Below are positions 44,678-56,114 of a DNA stretch of 64,000 nt, one piece after another. The notes beneath the pieces were generated by a model. That model worked only from the letters and a program-made list of their open reading frames with translations, made no database searches and was not told where the DNA came from. Both the position numbers and the translations under genes were made by a program. The DNA lies in NCBI GenBank assembly GCA_006176705.1, contig QRFJ01000367.1, forward strand, positions 154,869 to 218,868. The letters are read 5' to 3'. Within the stretch, counting starts at the first letter, position 1. Each line of letters starts with the position of its first letter. The DNA comes from Cocos nucifera (taxonomy: Eukaryota > Streptophyta > Magnoliopsida > Arecales > Arecaceae).

Positions 44678-45074
44678 GAGTCTTCTGATGGTTGTGATTG
44701 ACTTAGGAAATCGTATCTTCTCCAAGATTTTAACATGTGGCACCCATCTTGATTGATCAGTTTTCCAACTTTTCGATGTACCATAATTGAGATCATGCCA
44801 ACTTGGATGGATCCACATGATCATGAGTGAAACAAACCACAGAATGACACGTGGACGAATCGGGCCACTCAACCAGTTATTATCTCATTGCTCGATCTTT
44901 TGCCATCATTATAGGAGATGGTCTCGAGCACTCCATAGTAGTAATTGCCACATGACTTGTGATGCATCAAAGCCATCACACGTTTCACGAAATGATAAAG
45001 CAATAGCTCATTTTTCGAGTCTAAATGAAGAAGGTAACTCGAATTCGTACAACGAGTAACTCCCACTATAACAA

Positions 45075-45640
45075 AACTAATTTTTTGTGATACAAAAAAT
45101 TCATCATAAATAATCAATTTTCATCACTAATAATTATTAGCGATGAAAATTTTGTTGCTAATTTTTCATCATAAAAAATGATGTCGTAGATAATAATTAG
45201 CGATAAAAAAGTAGTTTTTATCGCTAATAAAAAATTTTTATGATGAAAAATTTTCATCAAAATTTTTTAAAATCATTAAATTATTGGTGATGAAAATATT
45301 TATAATAAAAATCTAAATTTTTCATGGTAAATAAAATTTTTTTTGATGAAAAATTTTAATCAAAAATAAAAAAATTATTAGCAATGAAAACCTTTTAGTC
45401 ACAAATAATAATTATTTGCGATGAAAATTTTAATCGCAAATAATATTTTATTTATAATAAAAATTATCCATCATAAATCATTTTTATTTACGATAAAAAA
45501 TATTCATTACAAATATTTTTTTATTTATGATGAAGGTTTTTCATCATAAATAATTATTATTTATGATGAATATTTTTCATCATAAATAATTTTTATTAGT
45601 GACAAAAATCTTTCATTATAAATAATTGCAACATAAATAA
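45075..45640. repeat. Left subterminal repeats of element G
   Basis: Dense direct and inverted copies of GATGAAAATTTTCATC-type and ATTATTTATGATGAAAA motifs. The family differs from the arrays of E. Confidence 0.82.
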
Positions 45641-45847
45641 TTGATTATTTTTTTTAAAAAATATAGATAAATATATTTTATAATTTATATTTTTAATATT
45701 AATATTTATAATTTATAAAATTAAAATAAAAAAATCATAAATAAATTTCATCATTTTATTATATAAAAATATAACTATATAATTTTTTTTATAAATATAA
45801 AAGATTCAAGATAAATATAAAAATATACAAAAATAGATCATCGGTCA

Positions 45848-47473
45848 TTAAGCATCGATTGTATCTAGAGAAGGAGAATGGATTGAAGGAGAAGAGCGCT
45901 CAAAGGAGCTTGAATCGACCTGCTGTTACCTCATCAGCTGCATCATCTACTCCATCTGCACCATTCGCTCCATGATTTGTATTTGAAATAGCTGGTACTG
46001 ATCGATGCGTGCGGTTAACTCAGCAGTCCGCTGTCGATCCTTAATCGCCTGTCTCTGTGTCTCCATCAGCTGGACATCACAGGCAGCATGGATGTCAGTC
46101 CTAGATAAATATGAAGAAGTAGGAGCTCTGATCCTATGCCCTAGCCTCCTAACATAATAGAATCTTATACCAAGCATTTGATCACATATCTCGTCATCTA
46201 TGGGTGCAATCGAGCCCTTTAGAGTAGGCTAAGATTTAATGTCTATCATACGATCCTAAAAATTAAAGTTATAGCTATTTTAAGTTTATACTAAAAATTA
46301 AAATATCAATGAAAAAATAATTGAAAAAACTTACATAAAGCTCCTGGCTTCCGACCGTCCAATCTTCTGACCATTGCTGATGGATCCACTAGTAGATCTT
46401 GATCCTACCAAGAAGCTTGCCACTCTCTATATCTCTCTATAATTTGAGAATAATTAATAAAAAATTTTAAATAGTTAAAAAATTAAAATATAATAAATAG
46501 AAATTACTTATCATCTGCTTCATGTAGTGAGTGAATAGCCTTGAACCTCCATAATGCGAGACTGTCTATCTCACTCGATTCTTGATATTTTTAGCACATC
46601 AATCCTGCATAGTTAACAGTCAAATTAGTTAGTAAGTAACTAAATTTAAATTAAATAATTTAATTATTAAATTTTAAATAAAAAAATTATCTAATATGAT
46701 GGATCCTTATACGTATGGCATATGATAACCCAATCTTCGATACTGATGCTGTCATATGGCCACTGTCACGCTGCCTCTACCCCTTGGTCATGCACTATAG
46801 CATATCAGTGGCGATGAATGCGATGTCGATACTCCTTGAAATATGAGTATAAATGATCATCTACAACTCGTCGCACGCGATCGTGTTTAAAATCAACAAT
46901 ATCAAATATAGCCTACCAATAACAAATATTATAAGAATATAATATTAATTAAATATTTAAATAAATATTATTATACCTATAAATGGCTATAAAAGATCTT
47001 TCTCTAAGGTCATGTAACCTAACGCCAATCGAAGAGCATCGTCGGGGCATAGCTACAGCAAATGATGCCCAATTTCGTCTGCCATGGCTCGCACCATCCC
47101 CTAATAGGCCTAATGTAGCTTGGCGGAATCTCGATGCAGAGACGCTGTCTCTCATGCTCGCATCTTCAATGCTCAAGGATGAGGTTCTTTGATGGACCTC
47201 GCCCTCGCCTCATCACCGACAGAGAATAACTTGAAAAAATAATGAATAAAATATTAGTATGATAGCCATCTATAAACCTAATAGGTAAATTAAAATAAAA
47301 TTTTATTATATAAAATATATGAAAATACAAGTTGGGATTGGCTCACTCGAATCCGTCTCACTCGGACCCGCCTCTATAGGGCCATCAGGCAACTCCGATG
47401 GTACAATAGTGGAAATGGAAGAAGGCTTAGGGGTAGGCTGGGAACTCGAACGTCGTCTCCCTCCCGACGTCAT
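45848..47473 (-). pseudogene. En/Spm-associated plant transposase relic (PF03004-like)
   Basis: The minus strand shows MTSGGRRRSSSQPTPKP at a start codon (47473). Then come RVRRVVDDHLYSYFKEYRHR and SISIEDWVIICHTYKDPSY, then HYGGSRLFTHYMKQM and EIESGKLLGRI in later pieces, and a Gln-rich, coiled-coil-like end with QLMETQRQAIKDRQRTAEL and QIQIMERMVQME. This order fits the plant transposase (Ptta/En/Spm) family, which in the Spm system provides a DNA-binding protein. The pieces are separated by intron-like A/T-rich gaps and broken by frame changes and stops. Confidence in the family is fair, and exon limits are approximate. Confidence 0.68.
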
Positions 47474-47639
47474 GCCTGTAATACTTAAACTATACATATA
47501 ATTAACTTGACATATAGATAAACATAATAATAAATAATAATAGCAAAAAATATATAAATGCTGATGAATAGAATTATATTACATACCATTATTCCAAGAG
47601 AAGATTTAACAAAGAATATAGATCTACTTATCAATATCC

Positions 47640-48270
47640 TTATCCTCCTCAATTTCTAGATCCTCCTCCGAATCACAATAATCATTAATGTATTATTTTC
47701 TATCTCATTATCATTTATGAATCGATCGTCGCACTCCGAATCATCAAGATTAAATACAAAATCAGCTTCAACTTCATTGGATGGTAGATCAGCCCTATTC
47801 AAAGGAGTTGTCATAAGTTCTTCGTCAATAAGATGCTCGGTCAATATTTGTTCTTTCTCTTAAAAAGCTTCCTCTTCATGTATGTTTGGATTATCATCTA
47901 TCTCTAGTCGGGCTGGTATGTCATATACGCCTCTAGGTATTATTTTTTATATGACATATCAATCACCTCGATATTTTGGATCCTTTAAATATGTTACTTG
48001 TTTTGCTTGAATTACTAATATATACGCCTCATTCTGGTACCATATTCATGCAAGTTTACACTGATAAAGTATGGATCAACATGAATACTAATCTTTTTGT
48101 TGCTAATATCCCACTATTCACACTAAAACAAGAATACCGAATTTTTGAAGCCATACTTCAATTTTATGATATTTAATACACCAAGATATTTGATTTGCTC
48201 TTCTCCTTCATATCCTATCGTCGCTAATAAAGAACACCATGACAATAATAAAATATTAATGCATTTATTA
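47640..48270 (-). pseudogene. CACTA transposase C-terminal relic (DUF4216-like)
   Basis: Minus-strand frames give LKYGFKNSVFLF, WDISNKKISIHVDPYFIS, KDPKYRG and, further on, an acidic tail (NEVEADFVFNLDDSECDDRF). The hydrophobic VFLFKC-WWD-type motif followed by a F-SVN stretch and a K-P--P-W region is the DUF4216 domain that ends TNPD-type CACTA transposases. The catalytic DDE (Transposase_21) part should lie upstream (to the right), but it is missing. Stops and frame changes are present. Confidence 0.65.
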
Positions 48271-48379
48271 ATTGCCCAAATTGGGGCATCCAAGAGTCGT
48301 TCACAGAGTCCATTTTGGGGACCCTAGCACCGACTCTTGAATAAGAGTCTAAGGTTATGTCAATACATGTATTAAATAA

Positions 48380-48775
48380 TTACCAAACTGGATAACAAAC
48401 AGGATCCCAAATAGGATCCTAATCCAAATCCCAACCAAAATCCGACCTGGATCATGATCTGAATTTTGAATCAGATCCCAGACTAGATTTCGATCGAGAT
48501 CTAACCCGAATCATGACCCAAATTCTGAACCAGATCCCGGACATGATCCTAGATTGAATTTCAAATAGGATCCTAGATCGGATCCTGGATCGAATCTTGA
48601 TCGAGATCTGACCTAAATCATGATCCGAATCTCGAACCAAATCCTCGATAGGATCCTAGACTGAATCTCGAACCAGATTTTGATCGAGATCTGACTTGGA
48701 TCATGACCCGAATCCCAAACAGGATCCCGACTTAGATCGCTGATCGAAACTCGATCCGAATTTCGGATCGGATAG
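48380..48775. repeat. GATC-rich degenerate minisatellite
   Basis: Short irregular units of about 12-14 bp around GATCCxAA and TGGATCATGATCxGAAT, with dozens of GATC/GGATCC sites. Minus-strand translation gives RIRSRI-type repeats, which I regard as compositional. Confidence 0.8.
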
Positions 48776-48984
48776 TTCATATGCATTAAAAATTAAAATC
48801 TTTGGCTAATACAAATTAAAATATTAAATCATAATCATAATAAAATATAGGAACTAAACAAATAAAAAGATTGAACTATAACAAGTAAAAGCATAAAAAT
48901 ATAATTAAAAATCTAACTATTTTAATTATAAAAAATAACTTATTTTTAAATATTTTATCAATTTATCTTAAAATATATTTATCA

Positions 48985-49262
48985 ATCAAATTATTATTAT
49001 TATTATTATTATCATCATTATTACTATTTTTAGTACTATTATTATTATTATTACTATTACTACTTTTACTATTATTCTTACTACTAGTATTTCTATTATT
49101 ATTATTATTACTATTATCATTATTATTATTTTTAGTACTATTATTATTATTATTATTACCACTACTATTACTACTAATATTACTATTATTATTATTACTA
49201 CTTTTACTATTATTATGATTATTATTATTACTATTATTATTTTTATTATTATTTATTTTTAT
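48985..49262. repeat. (ATT)n-rich microsatellite
   Basis: A long imperfect run of ATT with ACT and TTT interruptions. Confidence 0.9.
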
Positions 49263-49289
49263 TATTTATTAAATTTTAAAAATAAAAAA

Positions 49290-49690
49290 TATACTAACCT
49301 AACCCCCTATGGCCCCTCTGCCTCCCATCCATCATAGTCCCCCACCCCCTACGGCGTCGCTCCGTTGCCCACCACCCATGACCCCCCACTCGACCCGTCA
49401 CTGTCGCCCCTCCACGCCCCACCCCCTGCGGCCCCCAACCCCCTACAGCACCACTCCTCCGAAATCCATCGCGGCCCCCACCCTCTACAGTGCCCCTTCG
49501 TCGTCCATCTATCGCAGCCCTCACCCCCTGTGGTGCCCAACACCGCCCACCACTCGTAGCTCCCCACCCATCCCATCACGACCACCCCATGGCCCCCCAC
49601 CTGCCATGGCCCCCCACCCCTGCAGTCGGCACCCATCCTCCGTGCCCCACCGTCTGCCACCGGCCACCGCATGAAAACACTCGGACCCCC
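49290..49690. repeat. GC-rich block with CCCCACC-type repeats in element G
   Basis: C-rich plus strand with repeated CCCACCCCCTACGG-like units, giving Pro/His-rich or Gly/Trp-rich open frames. It sits upstream of the minus-strand coding relics, where CACTA elements often have a GC-rich leader. Confidence 0.7.
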
Positions 49691-49859
49691 CCAGATGATT
49701 GAAAGAATAAAAAAAAAAAAGCTTACCTTCGGTTCAAGGATGGCAGTGGTAGCGACAATGACGGCGATAGTAGGAGACGCGATCATCGGCTGGTGAAAGC
49801 CTAGAATGAGGGGAAGAGAGAGGATTTCGATCGCAAGTGAGAGTGAGTTTCGGGTGAAT

Positions 49860-50365
49860 GTAGTAGAGGAGATATTTAAAGGTCTTTAGCGATAGAATTT
49901 TAGCGATGCAAATTTCATCGTTAAAAGGCTTATTAGCGATAGAAACTAATTTTCATCGCTAATAATTTTTATCAATTATTTTTTTAAAAAATAATTCTCT
50001 AAAAATTATTAAAATATTTGATAAAATTATTTATGATGGAAATAGAATTATTTATGATGAAAAATTTTTATTGAAAATATTTTTTTTATAAATAAATTAT
50101 TTAAAAAACTAAAAAAGTTAAAATTATTTATGATGAAAATTTTTTATTGCAAATAAAAATTATTTGTGATGCAAAATTTATTTCTGTCATAAATAATTAT
50201 TATTTGCGATGAAAATTTTCATCGCAAATAGTTTTCGATGCATAAAAAATATAAATAATTAAAAAGATTGGATTATTTACGATGAAAATATTTTTATATT
50301 GTAAATAATCTATTAATTACGATGAAAATTTTTCATCATAAATAATCTAATTTTTATTTAGAGGA
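49860..50365. repeat. Right subterminal repeats of element G, inner part
   Basis: Copies of GCGATGAAAATTTTCATCGC and TTATTTATGATG. The block continues at 56115 after the foldback element, so the foldback appears to have inserted into it. Confidence 0.75.
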
Positions 50366-50369
50366 CACA

Positions 50370-50973
50370 AAAGGTGGACTATTTTTAAAAAAAGGGCAAA
50401 AATATGCGATGCATGGCCAATGCGATGTGGTTGAGCGATACGTGCGCGTCCATTGTTAACTAGCCCACAAGCAAATTATTTTTTTTTAATTTTTTAAAAA
50501 TTAATATTCATTTTAAAAAAATTATTTTTATCTAAATATTATATAATTTTAAAATTTAAGGTCCATCTTCATCATTCATTATTTAAGTAATTATCGTGCA
50601 AGTATCATCATAAAAGATCGTCTTGATCTAGTAGCTCTAGCTATGTAGATCGATAAAATTTGATTTTGATAGTCACGAACGACCGCATGATGATCTGATA
50701 GATAGAAATCATCGATGAATTCAAAAACTTGCAACGATGATCTCTATGATATTTATAGTATACTATCAAAATTTTACTTTAATTGGATATAATTATCATA
50801 GTCAATTTAGCATGGAATGATTTAGACCGTTAAATAAAAAATGAGTGATTAATAAAATGCCAATTAGCCTGTGATTATAAGATGATTTTTTTAGATAAAT
50901 GATCTTTACTAATAGTTTGATCATTCAGATGGTGGTGATCATAAAAAGCAAACCACGTGTGTATAAACTATCA
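50370..50973. repeat. Left arm of foldback element in G
   Basis: An inverted copy of 55408-56090. Examples are AACTAGCCCACAAGCAAATT near 50459, matching the complement of 55987-56010, and ATTTAAGGTCCATCTTCATC near 50555, matching the complement of the region near 55895. The arm includes the sequence shared with the palindrome in E. It is followed directly by element C. Confidence 0.82.
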
Positions 50974-51786
50974 TGTTGGGGATAAACTCCGCTCCTGCCG
51001 AAGTCAAGTTCGGTGCCCAGCTTGATGCGGCCAGTAGCCACGAAAGAACTTCGGCGGATGGATCTTGGTCGAACTATTACAGTCGATCGAACTCTCCAGC
51101 GGTCGAGCTTTAGCCGAACCACTTAGCGGCCGAACTTCTTCTGATTGTCCAATCGTCGAGCTTCAGTCAGACTCCTACAAAAGCTGAACTCTCTCCGCGT
51201 CGTTACAGTCAGGCGCCAGTGGGAGCCGAACTTCCCCCAAAGCTTTCTCTCTGGCCGAGCTTCTACGGAAGCCGGACTCCCTGCGGACTTCTCCAACGGT
51301 CGAGCTTCTACGGAAGTCGGACTCCCTAAGAATTTCTTCAGTGGACGGGCTTCTTAATGTCCGAACTTTCATGAAAGCCGAACTTCTTATGATGGATGCC
51401 GGCAGGCGATCCCGCTATGGTTACACGATAATAACGATCGGCATTTATCGAGTCAATAACAATCGGCAATAACGATCGACAATAATGATCGGCATTGATA
51501 AGGATAGTTACGACAATCATTAATCAAGGCGGTTACAACAAGCTCTTTCTATAAAAAGGACCCTCCAGATACACTTACGCCAGGCTCTAAAAACCCTTTT
51601 CTCTTTTTGAAAACTCTACCGAGCACTCTATTCCTGTTGACTGAAGCTGACTTGATCGTCGGAGGGTCCTACTGGAGCCATCCCCCCACCGACTCCGGAC
51701 AGAACTTTATTTTGCAGGTCTCCGACGGCGACCTTATCGGCCTCCACTCCAGCGGATTCCAACGATGATTAGATTCTGCGTCAACA
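50974..51786 (+). repeat. 5' LTR of element C
   Basis: Starts TGTTGGGGATAAACTCCG and ends CTGCGTCAACA. A TATAAAAAGG box lies at 51550-51559. It pairs with 54560-55407. It has a GAACTTC/GAGCTTC-rich middle and a run of CGATCGGCATTGAT-type units. Confidence 0.92.
51550..51559 (+). promoter_or_regulatory. TATA box of LTR C (5')
   Basis: TATAAAAAGG at the same relative position as in A; the 3' copy is at 55174. Confidence 0.7.
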
Positions 51787-51806
51787 GATTGGCGCTAGAA
51801 GGAGGG
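51787..51806 (+). other. Primer-binding site of element C
   Basis: GATTGGCGCTAGAAGGAGG follows the LTR; the TTGGCGC core is intact. Confidence 0.78.
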
Positions 51807-51910
51807 CTTGAACCTCCAAGGTTCTCTTATTCTTAAAGGAGTGCTCGACGATAATTTCTCTCTCTGGAGATCCATCTTCTTCCTCACTAGAGTTCTCTTC
51901 CGAAGAGAAA

Positions 51911-53390
51911 ATGCCTCGAGAGCTTCGACTCGACGATCGGCAGCCTGTGCGTCAGATCCGTCTGTTCCTGTCTCAGCCCTAATAGCTCAGTTTCCATACG
52001 AAGCCATCGCAGACGTGGGGCAGTTCAACCTGCTGGTTAGGTCTGTGGCTCCGCCGAGATGATGCTGGCCGTGCGACAACATCCAGCGGGAACTTTGCCA
52101 GCAAACTCACCATGAGGATGCGAGGAACCGACCATAAGAAAAAGCATTTGTGCATACCAATCGTCGGAGAAACGGAGAGCAGAAGTTCTCTCGCAGAAGG
52201 TTTCACAAGGAGGTCGGACGAAGTTCGACGGAAGTGAAGCCGAACTCCCCCTCGAAGCTCATCATCATAATGAAGTTCGGCGGAAGAGAAGCCAAACTCG
52301 CTCCAGGACAAGCGAGGACTCCCTGACTCCAAGGAAGCTCCGATAAAGGGCATGAAGTCCTCCCGCGGAAGCTTTAGCAGAAAAAAGCAGGAATGAAGTT
52401 CGGTGCGAAAAAAGCCGAGCTCCCCTCGGAAGCTCATCATTGGAATGGAGTTTGGCTCAAGTGAGGTCGAACTTTCCTTCGAAGCTCACCATCAAGTAAA
52501 GTTTGGCATAAGCAAGGGCGGAACAAAGTTCTCCCGTGGAATGAAGTTCGGCATAAGTGAGGCCGAACTATGCCGCACATCATCGGAATGAAGTTCGGTT
52601 CAAGTAAGGCCGAACTCCCCCCTCGAGTATGTCATCAACGAAACCCCTAGAAGGATTTCACAGGAGGTGAGATGAAGTTCGGCCGCGCTCGAGACCGTCA
52701 CAGGGCGAGCGAGGCCAAACTCTCCCTCGAGTACGTCACCAAGGAAGCCCCTGCAAAGAATTCACGGGAGGTGCAATGAAGTTTGGGCAAGCAAAGCCGA
52801 TCCGCTCCCTGCAAGCAAGGACGTCCGGACAAAGAAGCATGAAGTTCTTCCACGGAAGGTTTCGCGGAAAAGCGAAATGAAGCTCTGTGCAAGCGAGGTC
52901 GAACCACCTCGAGCTCGTCATCGAGGAAGCCCCGACAAAGGATCATGAACTTCTCCCGTAGAAGGTTTCGCAAGGAGGCGGAATGAAGTTAGGCCGTGCT
53001 CACGACCTCCCCAGCACAAGCAAGGCCTGAACTTCTCGAGCTCAACACGAAGGAAGTTTCGATAGAAGGGCGCGAAGAAGTCCTCCTCCCGAAAGGTTCC
53101 GCAACTACGCTCCGCTACTCTAACTTGAATTCTCAGCGAAGTTAAGAGCCAGCCGCCAAGACCTGAAGGACTATGACCTCCCCAAACGTGCGCGATCGAA
53201 GCAAGTAATGCCCCTACCATCGCGACCACGGCCACGACACTGAGGAATACATTCAGCTCCAAGACGAGATTGAAGAGCTCGACGGGGTAAATTTCTTTGA
53301 CGCCAGCCTGAAGCAGAAGAAAATCGGCTAAGAGCACTGCCGTAACCAGAAACTACAAGGTCGACCGTCTCACGACGTCGTCAATGTTAC
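51911..53390 (+). pseudogene. gag relic of element C
   Basis: The start ATGCCTCGAGAGC at 51911 corresponds to the gag starts of A and B, and the N-terminal QFNLL stretch (about 52020) is also found in A. The capsid core itself is not recognisable; 52140-53100 is instead filled with degenerate units around GAAGTTCGGC and GAGGCCGAACTCC. The zinc knuckle appears at about 53210-53250 (CPYHRDHGHD-like, with a Tyr where the last Cys should be). The gag-linker sequence then runs to the deletion junction. Confidence 0.65.
52130..53110. repeat. Degenerate GAAGTTCGGC / GCCGAACTCC repeats replacing the gag core in C
   Basis: Irregular units of about 60-90 bp in which ATGAAGTTCGGC and AAGCGAGGCCGAACTCCCC alternate with CTCGAAGCTCATCATC. 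The GAAGTTCGGC and GCCGAACTTC forms are inverted copies of each other and also resemble the LTR repeats. Confidence 0.7.
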
Positions 53391-53575
53391 CCTGGGGAGG
53401 GGCTAGATACATCGGCGATTCGTCACCTCCCAGCGTCCAAGCCAAGAGAAGCATGCTCCAAATTAAAGAGGCCAGCATGAGATAGAGGAGGTCGTTTGGA
53501 TGGGACTTACTGCTCGAGAGAACTTAGAGAAAGAACGCCCCGACGATCTTAAAATGGGGATGTGCTGCCCGTAAC
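53391..53575 (+). pseudogene. Integrase C-terminal tail joined to gag (element C)
   Basis: From the G-rich junction CCTGGGGAGGGGCTAG the sequence aligns with the last part of B's integrase (from about 17815). It includes CCTCCCAGCG, the region of the GPYE motif and the end near 53570. The junction is the same as at 6791 in element A. Frame is lost. Confidence 0.72.
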
Positions 53576-53824
53576 TTTTCTTCGGTAAAATTCTTTCCTT
53601 CCGATAATATTGTTTCTGGATGCAAAAACTGTACGATGACAGCGAAGGAGCAGCCAATAGTCGCCGCATTAGGAATAGAAGAAAAATCTCGTCCTAATGC
53701 GAGCAGGTCAAAGACCTCTAAACCTCGGTTGCAGGAGACAAGGTCTCCCCCGAGTCAACATCGACCGTGGAAAATAAGGCCTTACCAAAATCGAAGGCCT
53801 CGTTCATAAAGGATGAGACGGAGG

Positions 53825-54245
53825 GAGAGGCTCGGACGATGGTTCGCATGTGCCCCCACAGCCATTAGGAATAGGAGGAGGAACCTCGTCCTAATGCGAG
53901 CAAAGTCGAAGGGCCTCGTTCACAATGGATGAGACGGGGGGAGAGGCTCGGATGATGGTTCACATGTGCCCCCACAGCCCGTTAGGAACAGGAGGAGGAC
54001 CTCGTCCTAACGCGAGCAAAGTCGAAGGCCTCGTTCATAAAGGACGAGATGGGGGAAGAGGCTCGGACGACGGTTCGCATATGCCCCCACAGTTCGTTAG
54101 GAATAGGAGGACCTCGTCCTAACGCGAGCAAAGTCGAAGACCTCGTTCACCTTGGACGAGATGGAAGGAGATGGACGACAGTCCGAATATGCCCGCACAG
54201 CCCGTTAGGAATAGGAGGACCTCGTCTTAACGCGAGCACCCGCAT
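53825..54245 (+). repeat. About 110-bp tandem repeats in the 3' region of element C
   Basis: Four to five units marked by TGTGCCCCCACAGCC or ATGCCCCCACAG, each followed by ACCTCGTCCTAACGCGAGC and a GATGAGACGGGGGGAGAGGC-like stretch. They are homologous to the array at 18070-18615 in B. Confidence 0.88.
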
Positions 54246-54542
54246 CAACCTCAGCCAAAGAAGATAAGATCTGCCCCGAGCAACCCGGTCAACCTCGATC
54301 AAATAAGGTCTCCCCCGAGCGACTGGGCCGACCTCGGCTGAAGAGCGTCGACTTCGACCTCGGTGAGAGATAGGATCTCTTCCGACTGACCGTATCAACC
54401 TCGGCTAGAGAGCTTCAACTTTAGCATCAACTTTAGTCGGAGATGAAATCTCCCTCGAGCTTCGACATGGACCAGCACGAGGCCCGAAAGAAGACTTCGA
54501 CAGTCGCCTTATCTGCACTCCCTTCCTTCGAGTTTCGAACTC

Positions 54543-54559
54543 GAGAGTGGGGGGGCTAG
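54543..54559 (+). other. Polypurine tract of element C
   Basis: GAGAGTGGGGGGGCTAG immediately before the 3' LTR. Confidence 0.85.
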
Positions 54560-55407
54560 TGTTGGGGATAAACCCCGCTCCTATCGAAGTCAAGTTCGGT
54601 GCCCAGCTTGATGCGGCCAGTAGCCATGAAAGAACTTCGGCGGATGGGTCTTAGCCCAACTATTACAGTCTATCGAACTCTCCAGCGGTTAAGCTTCGAA
54701 CTTCCAGCGGTCGAACTCCTCAGCGGACGAGCCTTAGCCGAACCACTTAGCGACCGAACTTCTTCTGATTGCCCAATCGTCGAGCTTCAGTCAGACTCCC
54801 ATAAAAGCTGAACTCTCTCCGCATCGTTACGGCCAGGTACCTGCGGGAGCCGAATTCCTCCCAAAGTTTTCTCTCTGACCGAGCTTCTATGAAAGTCGGA
54901 CTTCCTGCGGACTTCTCCAGCGGCCGAGCTTCTATGGAAGCCGGACTCCCTAAGGATTTCTTCAATGGACGGGCTTCTTAATATCCGAACTTTCATGAAA
55001 GCCGAACTTCTTATGATGGATTCCGACAGGCGATCCCACTACGGTTACACGATAATAACGATCGACATTTATCGAGTCAATAACGATCGACAATAACGAT
55101 CGGTAATAACGATCGGCATTGATCAGGACAGTTATGATAATCATTAATCAAGGTGGTTACAATAAGCTCCCTCTATAAAAAGAACCCTCCGGATACATTA
55201 CGTCAGGTTCTGAAAACCCTTTGCTCTGCCTGAAAATTCTACCGAGCACTCCATTTCTGTTGACCGAAGCTGACTTGATCGTCGGAGGGTCCTATCGGAG
55301 CCACCCCCACCGACTCCGGACAAGACTTTATTTTGCAAGTCTCCGACGGCGACCTCATCAGCCTCCACTCCAGTGGATTCCGACGATGATCAGATTCTGC
55401 ATCAACA
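54560..55407 (+). repeat. 3' LTR of element C
   Basis: Starts TGTTGGGGATAAACCCCG and ends CTGCATCAACA. It pairs with 50974-51786. The end is set by the TATCC duplication. Confidence 0.92.
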
Positions 55408-56090
55408 TATCCAAAACTACATCTCTTGATACACATTCTTAAAGTCCTTAAGTAATTATACTCACACTTTTATAAAATATACTTAACATGAAAAATTTAT
55501 ATATGCGCAGTTTAGATTTTACAATCACCACCATACAGGCGATTAAAATAGTAGCAAAGATCATTTATCTAAAAAATTATCTTATAATCGAATGTCGTTT
55601 GGCCTTTTAATCACTCATTTTTTTATTTAACGAACCAAATCATTTCATGTTAAATTGACTATGTTAATTATATTCGATTGAAGTAAAATTTTGATAGTGT
55701 ACTATAAATATCATAGAGATCATCATTACAAGTTTTTAGATTTATCGATGATTTTTATTTATCAAATCATCATACGGTCTTTCATAACCATCGAAATCAA
55801 ATTTTATCGATCGATATAGCTAAAGCTATCAGATCGAGGCAGTCTTTTGTGACCATACTTATATGATAATTAGTTAAATAATAAATAATGAAGATGGACT
55901 TTAAATTTTAAAATTATATAATATTCAGAGAAAAATAATTTTTTTAAAAGAATACTAATTTTTAAAAAAATTAAAAAATATATATTAATTTGCTTGTAGG
56001 CTAGTTAGTAGTGGATGTACTCGCACCCCTCAAACCCGTCGCATCGATCATGCACAGTGCATCTTTATCTTTTTTTTGTTTTTAAAATAG
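55408..56090. repeat. Right arm of foldback element in G
   Basis: An inverted copy of 50370-50973. It begins with the loop sequence CAAAACTACATCTCTTGATA shared with the intact palindrome in E (about 36418). Confidence 0.82.
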
Positions 56091-56114
56091 TCCATATATT
56101 TTATTTTTTAAATT

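Larger units (their letters stand above)
50974..55407 (+). mobile_element. Element C: short non-autonomous Ty3/gypsy element of the A/B family
   Basis: 4.4 kb with two LTRs of 813 and 848 bp, primer-binding site, gag relic, integrase tail and tandem repeats, but no pol. It is flanked by TATCA (50969-50973) and TATCC (55408-55412), a 5-bp duplication with one mismatch. Its LTR starts and ends match those of A and B. It shares element A's deletion junction exactly as far as can be judged by eye. LTRs differ at scattered sites, so it is intermediate in age. It is inserted in the loop of the foldback element. Confidence 0.9.

Noticed and set aside
49294..49786. Open frames in the C-rich block of G
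   Set aside because: Low-complexity Pro/His or Gly/Trp translations in a repeat block; no family resemblance.
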